A stretch of DNA of 10,217 nucleotides from Prevotellaceae bacterium (GCA_031273285.1 JAISSE010000182.1:1-10217); one strand, 5' to 3'. Shown: positions 1-7,551, counted from the stretch's first letter. Translations and numbers: made by a program. Notes: generated by a model not told the origin, from the sequence alone.

Positions 1-1
1 G

Positions 2-250
2 GAATTTTGTACTTCAAACTATAACGTTACATTCCTGATGATGTCAAAAATATCCGTAAAGGGCGAAGACATTGCTCCCGTATATAAGTGGCTCACCAGC
101 AAGAGCGAAAACGGTAAGGAGGACGCCGAGGTTACATGGAATTTCCAAAAGTTTATGATTGATGAAAAAGGTAACTGGGTCGGCGTGGCGGAACCTAAAA
201 TTTTGCCTGCGGACAGAACAATTACCGACTGGATAGAAAACAAACCCTGA
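2..250 (+). CDS. Glutathione peroxidase family protein, C-terminal part (5' end outside window)
   Basis: The last 82 codons of a thiol peroxidase of the glutathione peroxidase family, which reduces hydrogen peroxide and organic hydroperoxides. The frame is open from base 2 and ends in TGA at 248-250. Visible family signatures are FCTSNYNVTF at partial residues 2-11, KISVKGEDIAPVYKWL (about 16-31) and WNFQKF (46-51). In this family the Trp and Asn of WNF belong to the catalytic tetrad; the peroxidatic Cys or Sec and the Gln lie upstream, outside the window, so I cannot tell which is used or whether there is a signal peptide. The tail after WNFQKF matches the usual family end, so the 3' end is intact. 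The ATG codons at 38 and 41 are internal and are not the start. Hairpins that could end its transcript follow directly. Confidence 0.9.
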   Translation, partial: EFCTSNYNVTFLMMSKISVKGEDIAPVYKWLTSKSENGKEDAEVTWNFQKFMIDEKGNWVGVAEPKILPADRTITDWIENKP

Positions 251-284
251 TTTCCGCCGGTATATTGAGGAAATACGCCGGAAA
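251..284 (+). terminator. Imperfect hairpin directly after the glutathione peroxidase stop codon
   Basis: TTTCCG (251-256) pairs with CGGAAA (279-284), and the stem continues imperfectly through CG/CG and TAT/ATA with one mismatch and one bulge. It begins on the base after the stop codon. No T-run follows, so it could be an mRNA 3'-end stabiliser rather than an intrinsic terminator. The assignment is inference. Confidence 0.3.
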
Positions 285-323
285 ACGAGGAAGCACGACA
301 AAACGGGCTTATCGCGAGAGGGC

Positions 324-340
324 AACTCCCGCGGAGTTTT
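324..340 (+). terminator. Candidate intrinsic terminator for the glutathione peroxidase transcript
   Basis: AACTCC (324-329), a 3-nt loop CGC, then GGAGTT (333-338) running into TTTT (337-340). It is a small 6-bp stem with a short U-tail on the + strand, about 75 nt after the stop codon. It is plausible but weak. Confidence 0.35.
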
Positions 341-362
341 GCGTTTACGGTCGCGGCAGGTA

Positions 363-384
363 GAGACGCGACATACCGTGTCTC
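363..384. repeat. Short inverted repeat in the convergent intergenic spacer
   Basis: GAGACGCG (363-370) pairs with CGTGTCTC (377-384), with one G-U pair and a 6-nt loop. It lies in the 205-bp spacer between two converging genes. It could act as a terminator or mRNA 3' structure for the reverse-strand sulfatase transcript, or be a dispersed intergenic palindrome. There is no T-tract on either strand. I see no gene in 251-455. Confidence 0.35.
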
Positions 385-443
385 CGCGGCGGAAAGGCTG
401 CGACGATCAACAGTGTGAAAGGAGACCGTAATGCGTCGTCCGG

Positions 444-464
444 CATTTTCAATTTTCAATTACA
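444..464. repeat. 7-bp-period A/T-rich tract at the sulfatase 3' end
   Basis: Three consecutive heptads read CATTTTC, AATTTTC, AATTACA. The tract covers the reverse-strand stop codon (456-458) and the last two sense codons of the sulfatase gene. It has the same 7-bp period as the tracts at 6053-6080 and 9936-9970. Confidence 0.4.
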
Positions 465-2408
465 ATGCATCCTGTTATTTATCAGTCTGTCGTTGTATGT
501 TTGTCTGAAAGCTTTGCCGAGGGAATCCAGATGTAGAGCGACATCGGGGAGAGAGTCTTTGATATTGTTCCGCAGAAGAGGATCCTGTTCATAATTGTAA
601 AGCGTTTCGGGAGAGTCTGCGTTCGTTGTCAGGACATAATTGTTTTGGTATATCTGATAAAATCCGTTCAGATAATTTATCGCAAAACTTTCTTTCGGAG
701 TATTGTCGGCAAAGACATCGAATCCGAAAGCGAAAAACGGCTTGTCGTAATTCAGCAGTCCCAGTACAGTCGGCATTATGTCAATCTGTTGAACGGTTTT
801 TGTTTCCTCAAAACCTTTCGGTTTGCCGGAAGGGTCGTAAAAAATTACGGGTACTGCAAACCTGCCCGCACTTGTTTTGCTTTTTTCGTAAGAGACCTGA
901 TTTGTGTGGTCGGCGGTGATTACAAACAGGGTGTTTTGAAACCACGGCATGTGCGATGCCGTTTCGAAAAAGCGCCTGATAGCCATATCCGTATAACCGA
1001 TGCACTGATGAATCTGTTCCGTTCCTTTCGGAAATTTTCCCTCATATTTCTCCGGAATGACAAACGGGTGATGAGAGGTCAGAGTGAATACGGACGCAAG
1101 AAAAGGTTCCGATTTCGAGTTTAATGTCTGTGCCGTAAATTGCAGGAAAGGCTCGTCCCATGTTCCCCAGTATCCGTCGTCCGGCTCCGAACCGTTGTCT
1201 GCGACATACTCATTCTTTCCGTAATAGTGTGTGAATCCGGCGGATTTCGCAAATGCGTCGAATCCCATCGACCCGTTGGGCGCTCCGTGAAAGAACGAAC
1301 AGTCGTAACCCTTTTCCGCCAGAAGAGTTGCAAGCCCTTTGATTGCATTGTTCGCATATATCGACAGGACGTAAGGGTCGGATAAAGAGGGGATACTTGC
1401 GAGAACGGAAGGCATGGCGTCGATTGACTTCCCTCCGTTGGCAAAGGAATGGGCAAACGTGTAGCTTTCGGCAATCAGCGAATCGAGAAAAGGCGTGTAG
1501 CCCCGGTACTTACCCTCATCCAAATCCCTGTTCAGCGACCCAATGTATTCCTTGCTTAGACTTTCGGTGATGATTATCACCACATTTTTGGGGATAAAAC
1601 CGGCGCTATCGGCGGGAATGTGAAGCGGAGAATACAGCGTTTCAAGTGTTTTTTCGTCAAAAAAATTCAGTTTGGGATACGTGCCGCGCGTGAGCGTTCG
1701 GTATATCGAAAACGGCGTATTCAGAACAATGCCCGATTCTATCGGTTTTTCGATGTATACACCGGCATTACTGATTGTTATGGGACGAATACCCGGAGTG
1801 AATCCGCCTCTTGCGCCTCCGATAAAAAGTACGGCATACAGAATCAGCATGCAAAGATTTACAGGATAATAGACGAAACCGTTGCCGATTAACGGTTTTC
1901 CCGCTTTAATCAGGCTGTAAAGTTTGGTCATGATAAAAATCAGTCCTGCAAAAACCGCTGCAATATACCAGTAATCCCATAAAAACTGCCGGATTAAAGC
2001 GAAATTTCCCTTGTCGTTTGCAAATTCGTCGAAAACCGACCATGTAGTTCGCCTGAAAGTAAAACGATAGTAGATTATATCAATACAATTCAGGGCAATA
2101 GCCACGCCGTTGGTAACATAATATATCCATTTCACGATTTTTTGATATATGTCCGTACATCTGAACCGAAACGGGATTGCCTGAGCAAAGATGTACAAAG
2201 CGTTGGTGTACAACACTGCCGTCAAGTCGAACCGTAAACCGCCCCACATCATTTTCAACAATCTTCCGAAAGTTACATCCGCAAACAGGTCCTGATTGAA
2301 CATATAGAACAGAATTCGGCACAAACCGAACAATAACATCATAAAAAACAGATGCAGAAGCAATACCGAATGTATGTTTACCGTTTTACCAATCTTCACA
2401 AATCGCAA
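456..2408 (-). CDS. Membrane-anchored sulfatase-fold phosphoglycerol/phosphoethanolamine transferase (LtaS/MdoB type)
   Basis: A 650-residue inner-membrane enzyme of the alkaline phosphatase/sulfatase superfamily. The N-terminal part has about five hydrophobic helices (roughly residues 14-36, 56-78, 91-112, 145-165, 180-197), followed by a periplasmic catalytic domain from about 274. Motifs in order: NVVIIITESLS (275-285, metal ligand Glu282), FANGGKSIDAMPS (322-334, Ser328 where LtaS has its nucleophilic Thr), WGTWDEPF (414-421), LTSHHPF (443-449), and ITADHTN (497-503, metal ligands Asp500/His501). Family members transfer phosphoglycerol or phosphoethanolamine to envelope glycans or lipids, or hydrolyse sulfate or phosphate esters; the substrate cannot be read from sequence. 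The start is TTG at 2406-2408, chosen because no in-frame ATG precedes the first helix; GTG at codon 4 is an alternative. It is monocistronic and divergent from hisB. Confidence 0.85.
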   Translation of the reverse strand: MRFVKIGKTVNIHSVLLLHLFFMMLLFGLCRILFYMFNQDLFADVTFGRLLKMMWGGLRFDLTAVLYTNALYIFAQAIPFRFRCTDIYQKIVKWIYYVTNGVAIALNCIDIIYYRFTFRRTTWSVFDEFANDKGNFALIRQFLWDYWYIAAVFAGLIFIMTKLYSLIKAGKPLIGNGFVYYPVNLCMLILYAVLFIGGARGGFTPGIRPITISNAGVYIEKPIESGIVLNTPFSIYRTLTRGTYPKLNFFDEKTLETLYSPLHIPADSAGFIPKNVVIIITESLSKEYIGSLNRDLDEGKYRGYTPFLDSLIAESYTFAHSFANGGKSIDAMPSVLASIPSLSDPYVLSIYANNAIKGLATLLAEKGYDCSFFHGAPNGSMGFDAFAKSAGFTHYYGKNEYVADNGSEPDDGYWGTWDEPFLQFTAQTLNSKSEPFLASVFTLTSHHPFVIPEKYEGKFPKGTEQIHQCIGYTDMAIRRFFETASHMPWFQNTLFVITADHTNQVSYEKSKTSAGRFAVPVIFYDPSGKPKGFEETKTVQQIDIMPTVLGLLNYDKPFFAFGFDVFADNTPKESFAINYLNGFYQIYQNNYVLTTNADSPETLYNYEQDPLLRNNIKDSLPDVALHLDSLGKAFRQTYNDRLINNRMHCN

Positions 2409-2428
2409 TTTTTATTACATTTCGACAG

Positions 2429-2436
2429 CAAAGATA
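2429..2436 (-). promoter_or_regulatory. Promoter -7 element for the sulfatase gene
   Basis: On the reverse strand this reads TATCTTTG followed by C, an exact match to the Bacteroidetes consensus TAnnTTTG. It lies 20 nt upstream of the proposed TTG start, implying a leader of about 10-15 nt. I see no convincing -33 TTTG. Confidence 0.6.
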
Positions 2437-2459
2437 TTACATTTTATTTAAATTTTATG

Positions 2460-2518
2460 CGGAGGGTGCAATTTGACCGCGCCGAACATCAGTTCGGCGC
2501 GGTCAAATTCACCCTGCG
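2460..2518. repeat. Large near-perfect inverted repeat between divergent promoters
   Basis: An exact 18-bp stem, AATTTGACCGCGCCGAAC (2470-2487) against its complement (2492-2509), has a 4-nt loop ATCA. After a one-base bulge (C2469) the pairing continues with AGGGTG/CACCCT (2463-2468 with 2510-2515), then a mismatch and two more pairs out to 2460/2518. It lies upstream of both the reverse-strand sulfatase promoter (2429-2436) and the forward hisB promoter (2552-2559), so neither transcript should contain it. It is much more GC-rich than the A/T-rich DNA on both sides. It could be a shared operator, a cruciform, a bidirectional transcription barrier, or a small miniature element. The structure is seen; the function is unknown. 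Confidence 0.85.
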
Positions 2519-2551
2519 GAGCAAAAAACACGTTTTTCCGTAAAAAAATAT

Positions 2552-2559
2552 TAATTTTG
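2552..2559 (+). promoter_or_regulatory. Promoter -7 element for the hisBHA operon
   Basis: TAATTTTG followed by C matches TAnnTTTG exactly. It sits inside a 16-bp string AAAATATTAATTTTGC that recurs identically before dnaX (7625-7640). Transcription would start around 2563-2568, leaving a leader of roughly 65 nt before the hisB ATG. The leader contains only a small TGCC/GGCA hairpin (2579-2590) and no His-rich leader peptide. Confidence 0.6.
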
Positions 2560-2631
2560 CAGCGGATTTACGTAGCCGTGCCGAACGGCAGATTGTCGGG
2601 CATAGGAGCAGGATACGGATTTGATATTGAC

Positions 2632-3723
2632 ATGAAAAAGATATTATTTATAGACCGTGACGGGACTTTGGTTCTTGAGCCTGACGGAGACTGTCAACTT
2701 GACGCTCTTGAAAAGCTGGAATTTTATCCCGGCGTTTTTCAAAATCTCTCGAAAATCGTAAACGAGCTTGATTACGAGCTTGTGATGGTTACCAATCAGG
2801 ACGGTTTGGGTACAGAATCGTTTCCCGAACACACTTTCCAGCCCGTACATGATAAAATTATCCGTGCGTTTGAAAACGAAGGAATTATATTTGCCGATAT
2901 ACATATCGACAAAAGTTTCCCTCACGAAAATCTGCCCACCCGTAAACCGGGGACAGGCATGTTACACAAATATTTGCACGGAGGATACGACCTCAAAAAT
3001 TCCTTTGTAATAGGCGACCGGCTGACGGATGTGGAACTTGCGAAAAATCTCGGCGCAAAATCCATCCTGATAAGCGAAAATCCCTGTCCGGACGCCGATT
3101 TTACCACCGCGCAATGGAGCAAAATATACTCGTATCTGAAGAAAATACCCCGCAGCGCACATGTTTTCCGAAAAACATCGGAGACAAGCATCGAGATCAA
3201 TCTCAATATCGACGGCAGCGGTAAAAGCGATGTTTCAACCGGACTGGGTTTTTTCGACCATATGCTCGCGCAAATAGCGAAACACGGAAACATGGATTTG
3301 ACCGTCGAAGCGAAAGGAGATTTGCACATTGATGAACATCACACGATTGAGGATGCTGGAATCGCTCTGGGTACGGCGTTTTCGGAGGCACTGGGAAGCA
3401 AAAAGGGTATCGAACGCTACGGATTCTGTCTTCCGATGGACGACTGTCTGGCGCAGGTTGCCGTCGATTTCGGCGGGCGTCCCTGGCTTGTCTGGCAGGC
3501 TGAATTTAAGCGGGAGAAAATCGGGGAAATGCCAACCGAAATGTTCATGCACTTCTTCAGGTCATTTTCCGACAATGCCAGATGCAATCTGAATATCAAA
3601 GCTGAAGGCGAAAACGAACATCACAAAATCGAAGGAATCTTCAAGGCTTTCGCCAGGGCGATAAAACATGCCGTCGGACAGACGGACAATTTCGATATAC
3701 CAAGCACAAAAGGCAGTTTATGA
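2632..3723 (+). CDS. hisB: Bifunctional histidinol-phosphatase / imidazoleglycerol-phosphate dehydratase
   Basis: A 363-residue fused enzyme performing two steps of histidine synthesis, close to the E. coli HisB length (355). Residues 1-165 are a HAD-family phosphatase with FIDRDGT (6-12; Asp8 nucleophile, Asp10 acid/base), TNQDGLGT (54-61), RKP (104-106) and VIGDRLTD (126-133). From about residue 174 comes the IGP dehydratase with GFFDHM (206-211), DEHHTIED (234-241) and EHHKIE (329-334), which supply the metal-binding His/Glu residues. The E. coli-type zinc loop (CxHx5CxC) before RKP is replaced by [12 protein letters not shown] with no cysteine. The ATG at 2632 is chosen because homology begins at [11 protein letters not shown] and the promoter lies just upstream; the frame is open further upstream but would run into the promoter and inverted repeat. 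Its TGA overlaps the hisH ATG. Confidence 0.95.
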   Translation: MKKILFIDRDGTLVLEPDGDCQLDALEKLEFYPGVFQNLSKIVNELDYELVMVTNQDGLGTESFPEHTFQPVHDKIIRAFENEGIIFADIHIDKSFPHENLPTRKPGTGMLHKYLHGGYDLKNSFVIGDRLTDVELAKNLGAKSILISENPCPDADFTTAQWSKIYSYLKKIPRSAHVFRKTSETSIEINLNIDGSGKSDVSTGLGFFDHMLAQIAKHGNMDLTVEAKGDLHIDEHHTIEDAGIALGTAFSEALGSKKGIERYGFCLPMDDCLAQVAVDFGGRPWLVWQAEFKREKIGEMPTEMFMHFFRSFSDNARCNLNIKAEGENEHHKIEGIFKAFARAIKHAVGQTDNFDIPSTKGSL

Positions 3724-4298
3724 TAGCAATAGTAAAATATAACGCGGGAAATACGGCGTCGGTCAAAAATGCGCTCGACAGGCTGGGCTGCATCTGCAAA
3801 ATAACCGGCGACAGAGACGAGATAATTTCCGCCGACAAGGTTATTTTCCCGGGCGTGGGCGAGGCAAGTTCGGCAATGAAATATTTGCGCAAAGAGAATC
3901 TGCACACGCTGATACCGGCACTGAAACAGCCTGTTCTGGGGATATGCCTCGGCTTGCAGCTGATGTGCAAATCGTCCGAAGAAGGCGATACGGAATGTCT
4001 GGGAATATTCGATACCAAAGTGAAACTGTTTCCGCCGGCAGCGATTGTGCCTCACATGGGATGGAACAATCTCGAAGACATCAAATCGTCGCTGTTCAGG
4101 GGGATAAAATCCGAGCATGACTTTTATTTCGTGCACAGTTACTACGCGGAACTTTGTCCGGAAACCATCGCCGTTTGCAGTTACATAACCCCGTTTGCGG
4201 CGGCAATCAACAAAAATAATTTTTACGCCACCCAGTTCCATCCCGAAAAATCGGCTTCGACGGGCGAACGGGTATTGAAAAATTTTCTCGAATTATGA
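3720..4298 (+). CDS. hisH: Imidazole glycerol phosphate synthase, glutamine amidotransferase subunit
   Basis: A 192-residue class I glutamine amidotransferase, the usual HisH length. It hydrolyses glutamine and channels ammonia to HisF, which closes the imidazole ring to give IGP and AICAR. The triad is visible: nucleophile Cys76 in GICLGLQLM, and His174/Glu176 in TQFHPEKS. The oxyanion region FPGVGEAS is at 43-50, and PHMGWNNL at 111-118 is typical of HisH. It starts at an ATGA overlap with hisB and ends in another ATGA overlap with hisA, so translation is probably coupled. Its obligate partner HisF is not encoded in this window. Confidence 0.95.
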   Translation: MIAIVKYNAGNTASVKNALDRLGCICKITGDRDEIISADKVIFPGVGEASSAMKYLRKENLHTLIPALKQPVLGICLGLQLMCKSSEEGDTECLGIFDTKVKLFPPAAIVPHMGWNNLEDIKSSLFRGIKSEHDFYFVHSYYAELCPETIAVCSYITPFAAAINKNNFYATQFHPEKSASTGERVLKNFLEL

Positions 4299-5011
4299 GA
4301 CTGATTCCTGCAATTGACATAATAGAAGGCAAATGCGTGCGTTTGACAAAAGGCGATTATTCGACAAAAAAGATTTATAACGAAAATCCTTCGGAGGTGG
4401 CAAAAGAATTTGAAAACGCCGGAATGGAATATCTTCATCTTGTGGATCTGGACGGTGCAAAATCAAACCACATTGTGAACCACAGGGTTTTGGAGCAAAT
4501 CACAAGCCGGACATCTCTCAGGGTCGATTTCGGCGGAGGACTGAAAAGCGCCGGCGACCTGAAAACGGCGTTCGAATGCGGCGCCAACCGGATAACTGCG
4601 GGAAGTATCGCCGTTGAGAATCCCGAAACAGTTCTCGAATGGCTGGCGGAGTACGGAGCCGAAAAAATCATACTCGGAGCCGACGCCGCGAACCGTAAAA
4701 TATCGACACGCGGATGGATGCAAAATTCCTCTATAGACGTCGTGCAGTTCATCGGGCAGTATGAACAAAACGGAATCAAGTACGTTATCTGTACCGACAT
4801 AGGCAGGGACGGGATGTTGCAGGGCGTTGCGACCGACCTTTACCGCGATATTCTGAGCGCAACGTCGGTGAATCTGATAGCAAGCGGAGGCGTCTCAAGT
4901 ATCGACGACCTTACGGAACTGAAAATCACAGGCTGCGAAGGTGTCATAATAGGAAAAGCATTATACGAAGGCAGAATAAAAATCGACGAATTATACAAAT
5001 TAAAAGATTAA
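4295..5011 (+). CDS. hisA: Phosphoribosylformimino-5-aminoimidazole carboxamide ribotide isomerase (ProFAR isomerase)
   Basis: A 238-residue TIM-barrel enzyme for the Amadori rearrangement of ProFAR to PRFAR in histidine synthesis. Asp8 in [14 protein letters not shown] and Asp130 in LGADAANRK correspond to the catalytic aspartates of E. coli HisA (Asp7 and Asp129). Phosphate-binding segments [10 protein letters not shown] (76-85) and IASGGVSS are present, with [12 protein letters not shown] between them. The ATG overlaps the hisH stop. A separate trpF lies downstream, so this need not be a dual-function PriA. It is followed after 5 nt by nrnA, where hisF often sits in other bacteria. Confidence 0.95.
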   Translation: MRLIPAIDIIEGKCVRLTKGDYSTKKIYNENPSEVAKEFENAGMEYLHLVDLDGAKSNHIVNHRVLEQITSRTSLRVDFGGGLKSAGDLKTAFECGANRITAGSIAVENPETVLEWLAEYGAEKIILGADAANRKISTRGWMQNSSIDVVQFIGQYEQNGIKYVICTDIGRDGMLQGVATDLYRDILSATSVNLIASGGVSSIDDLTELKITGCEGVIIGKALYEGRIKIDELYKLKD

Positions 5012-5016
5012 AAACA

Positions 5017-6042
5017 ATGATAAAATTATTTTCGGATACAAAAATTGACGAATTACTCAATTTATTAAATACAAGTTCGAACATCTCGATGGTTACCCAC
5101 GTCAATCCCGACGGCGACGCGATAGGTTCCGTTCTCGCGTGGAGCAACTTTTTGAAAGAGAAAGGTATCAACTCGACCGTAATTGTCCCGAATCATTTTC
5201 CCGATTTTCTGAAATGGATTAACGGAACGGAAAATATTCTCGTATATTTCAACCAGAAAGACAGATGCGAAAGGATATTGAAAAGCTCCGACCTGCTGTT
5301 TTGCTGCGATTTCAACAAGATTTCCCGTCTGGAAGCCCTGGGCGAATTTATCGAAACACTGGGGATAAAAAAAGTGCTGATAGACCATCACATAGGCGTT
5401 GAAGAAAAGGATTTCGCCCTGATTTTCTCCAAAGTGCCGATAAGCAGCACCAGCGAAATAATTTATCACATAATACGGCAGATTACCGGAAAAAAACATG
5501 TCGCGCCCCGAATTGCCGAACCGTTATACACCGGAATCATGACCGATACGGGCGCTTTTACCCACAGCTGTTCGCCCGAAATGTTCCGCATTGTCGCCGA
5601 TTTGATGGAATGCGGAATAAGCCGGGAACAGATACATTCGAAAGTCTACAGCAGTTTTTCGGTAAACAGGATGCGTCTGATGGGGTACTTTATCAACAAA
5701 ATAGAAGTTTTGCCCGAATACAGAACGGCGTATATCTCGCTTACGAGAGAAGAACTGGACAGATTCAAGTTTGAACCCGGCGACACCGAAGGTTTTGTAA
5801 ACATACCGCTAAGTATAAAAGACATTGTGCTTTCCGTTTTTTTCACTGAAAGCAAGGAAGGTTTCATAAAACTGTCGTTGAGGTCTACCGGACAGTTTTC
5901 CGTCGACAACATGTCCCGCAAATATTTTCAGGGAGGAGGACACAAAAACGCATCGGGAGGGAAAAGTTTTGTTTCGCTCGACGAGACCGTTTCGTTCTTC
6001 AAATCCATTTTGCCGGAATTTAAGGACGATTTGATTTATTGA
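5017..6042 (+). CDS. nrnA: DHH/DHHA1 family phosphoesterase, NrnA-like (nanoRNase / pAp phosphatase)
   Basis: A 341-residue soluble DHH-superfamily phosphoesterase. Family members of this architecture degrade RNA oligonucleotides of 2-5 nt from the end and many dephosphorylate 3'-phosphoadenosine 5'-phosphate to AMP, using Mn2+. Motif I, THVNPDGDAIGS (27-38), gives His28, Asp32 and Asp34. CCDF has Asp98, IDHH (122-125) is the DHH motif, and MTDTGAF contains Asp177. A C-terminal DHHA1 domain ends in GGGHKNASG (306-314), the substrate-binding loop. It starts 5 nt after hisA and is probably cotranscribed with the his genes, although it has no role in histidine synthesis. The exact substrate (nanoRNA, pAp or cyclic-dinucleotide breakdown products) cannot be told from sequence, so the symbol is by family. 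Confidence 0.85.
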   Translation: MIKLFSDTKIDELLNLLNTSSNISMVTHVNPDGDAIGSVLAWSNFLKEKGINSTVIVPNHFPDFLKWINGTENILVYFNQKDRCERILKSSDLLFCCDFNKISRLEALGEFIETLGIKKVLIDHHIGVEEKDFALIFSKVPISSTSEIIYHIIRQITGKKHVAPRIAEPLYTGIMTDTGAFTHSCSPEMFRIVADLMECGISREQIHSKVYSSFSVNRMRLMGYFINKIEVLPEYRTAYISLTREELDRFKFEPGDTEGFVNIPLSIKDIVLSVFFTESKEGFIKLSLRSTGQFSVDNMSRKYFQGGGHKNASGGKSFVSLDETVSFFKSILPEFKDDLIY

Positions 6043-6052
6043 CGATATAATA

Positions 6053-6080
6053 AATTACGAATTACGAATTACAAATTACG
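6053..6080. repeat. Four tandem 7-bp units (AATTACG)
   Basis: Units at 6053-6059, 6060-6066, 6067-6073 and 6074-6080; the third ends in A instead of G. The tract begins 10 nt after the nrnA stop in the 91-bp spacer before trpF. The same period of 7 is seen near two other gene ends in the window. Confidence 0.8.
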
Positions 6081-6117
6081 GGTGATTTAAATGGTTCATA
6101 TAAATAACAGGTGTAAA

Positions 6118-6126
6118 TATTTTTTG
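6118..6126 (+). promoter_or_regulatory. Possible weak promoter element for trpFA
   Basis: TATTTTTTG is TAnnTTTG with one extra base in the spacer. It is followed by 7 nt and the trpF GTG. The 91-bp gap between nrnA and trpF would allow a separate promoter, but the match is imperfect in an A/T-rich stretch, so cotranscription from hisB is equally possible. Confidence 0.25.
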
Positions 6127-6133
6127 CAGAAAC

Positions 6134-6769
6134 GTGAAAACAGTTAAGATAAAAGTATGCGGAATGCGGAATGCCGTGAACATTGCGGAGGTTGCGATGC
6201 TGGAACCCGATTACATGGGATTTGTCTTTTACGACCGTTCGCCCCGCTATGCCGTAGAGCTGAATCATACGGTTCTCGGCATACTGTCGCCAAAAACACT
6301 GTCAGTGGGAGTGTTTGTGAATGCCAAGCCGGAGCATATAGTCGGGATGGCGGAACATTACAGGTTCGGGGCGTTGCAGCTTCACGGCGACGAATCGCCC
6401 GAATACTGCGCCGAACTGAAAGCCGGGTGCACATGCGAAATAATCAAGGCGTTCGGTATAAAATCCGGTGAAGACTTCGCATCCGCACTCGATTACGAAC
6501 ATGTGTGCGACTATTTTCTTTTCGATACCAAAACCGAACTGCGCGGAGGTTCGGGCGATAAATTCGACCACAGTTTGCTGGCAAGCTACAGGGGCAAAAC
6601 ACCTTTTTTCCTGAGCGGAGGCATCACTCCGGCGGACGCCGAAAACATCCGCGCAAACCTTCATCCGCTGTGTATCGGAGTTGATATCAACAGCGGTTTC
6701 GAGATTTTGCCCGGCTTGAAAGATGTGGAACGGATAAAAAAATTTATTGAATTTTTCAGAACAGAATAA
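6134..6769 (+). CDS. trpF: Phosphoribosylanthranilate isomerase
   Basis: A 211-residue TIM-barrel isomerase converting N-(5-phosphoribosyl)anthranilate to CdRP in tryptophan synthesis. Catalytic Cys9 lies in KIKVCGM and Asp131 in LFDTKTELRGGSGDKFD. Phosphate-binding loops FLSGGITPADAENI (159-172) and GVDINSGFE (182-190) are typical. Length matches the family. The start is GTG at 6134-6136: no ATG lies in frame upstream, and the first ATG inside the gene comes after the catalytic Cys. It overlaps trpA by one base (TAATG). Other trp genes usually clustered with trpF are not in the window. Confidence 0.93.
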   Translation: MKTVKIKVCGMRNAVNIAEVAMLEPDYMGFVFYDRSPRYAVELNHTVLGILSPKTLSVGVFVNAKPEHIVGMAEHYRFGALQLHGDESPEYCAELKAGCTCEIIKAFGIKSGEDFASALDYEHVCDYFLFDTKTELRGGSGDKFDHSLLASYRGKTPFFLSGGITPADAENIRANLHPLCIGVDINSGFEILPGLKDVERIKKFIEFFRTE

Positions 6770-7551
6770 TGCAGATGAACAGAATATACAAACTTTTTAA
6801 CGGAAACCGGAAAAATATACTGTCGGTCTATTTTACGGCGGGATATCCGAAATTCGACGACACTTTGACCGTCATAAAAGAGCTTGAAACACAGGGTGTC
6901 GATATGGTTGAGATTGGTATCCCGTTTTCGGATCCCATGGCTGACGGCGTCGTAATCCAGCAAAGCGGAGCCGCCGCCCTCAACAACGGGATGACATTGA
7001 AAAAACTGTTTTCCCAGCTCGAAAAAATACGCGACAGCGTGAATATACCTCTGATAATGATGGGCTATCTCAATCCCGTCATGCAGTTCGGCGTGGAAAA
7101 ATTTTGCAGGGAATGCAGCGCGACGGGTATCGACGGAATCATTATCCCCGACCTGCCGTTCAAAGATTACATGACCGATTTCAAGGCGCTGGGCAAAAAA
7201 TACGGAATCGAATTTATCATGCTTATCACTCCGGAAACCTCCGACGAAAGAATACGGCTGATAGACGAGAATACTTCGGGATTTATCTACATGGTTTCGA
7301 CGGCATCAACCACCGGAGCCAAAGACCGTTTCGACGAAAAAACGCTGAACTATTTCCGGCGAATCGACGGGATGAACCTGAAAAATCCGCGCCTTGTCGG
7401 TTTCGGAATATCGAACAAACCGACGCTTGACGCAGCATTCGCCAATGCCCGCGGAGCGATTATCGGCAGCGAATTTATACGCCTTCTGGGCAGCGAACCG
7501 TCTGTTGAAGCCGCCGTAACAGCACTGATGCAAAAAATCGGCAAATCTTGA
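6769..7551 (+). CDS. trpA: Tryptophan synthase alpha subunit
   Basis: A 260-residue TIM-barrel lyase that cleaves indole-3-glycerol phosphate to indole and glyceraldehyde 3-phosphate; indole is channelled to TrpB. Catalytic Glu48 and Asp59 are in VEIGIPFSDPMADG (47-60), matching Glu49/Asp60 of Salmonella TrpA. Other conserved segments are FTAGYP (22-27), GIIIPDLPF, the flexible loop YMVSTASTTGAKDRF, GFGISNKPT and IIGSEF. The ATG at 6769 overlaps the trpF TAA; an ATG two codons later would also serve. No trpB is present in the window, so the beta subunit must be encoded elsewhere. It is followed by a 92-bp gap with the dnaX promoter. Confidence 0.95.
   Translation: MQMNRIYKLFNGNRKNILSVYFTAGYPKFDDTLTVIKELETQGVDMVEIGIPFSDPMADGVVIQQSGAAALNNGMTLKKLFSQLEKIRDSVNIPLIMMGYLNPVMQFGVEKFCRECSATGIDGIIIPDLPFKDYMTDFKALGKKYGIEFIMLITPETSDERIRLIDENTSGFIYMVSTASTTGAKDRFDEKTLNYFRRIDGMNLKNPRLVGFGISNKPTLDAAFANARGAIIGSEFIRLLGSEPSVEAAVTALMQKIGKS

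Noticed and set aside
19..459. Reverse-strand open frame of 146 codons
   Set aside because: It lies antisense to the clear glutathione peroxidase coding region and across hairpin-rich intergenic DNA, with no recognisable domain.
2460..2518. The large inverted repeat as an intrinsic terminator
   Set aside because: It lies upstream of both divergent promoters, with no gene reading into it and no T-tract on either side.
2473..2631. N-terminal extension of HisB by 53 codons
   Set aside because: The extension would pass through the inverted repeat and the hisB promoter; family similarity begins at the ATG at 2632.
2560..2631. Histidine leader attenuator before hisB
   Set aside because: The leader has no run of His codons and only a very small hairpin.
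6091..6147. 18-residue open frame between nrnA and trpF as a leader peptide
   Set aside because: It overlaps the trpF start in another frame, contains no Trp codon and has no attenuator-like hairpins.
7104..7430. Open frame of 108 codons within trpA
   Set aside because: It is in an alternative frame over strongly conserved trpA motifs and has no recognisable product.
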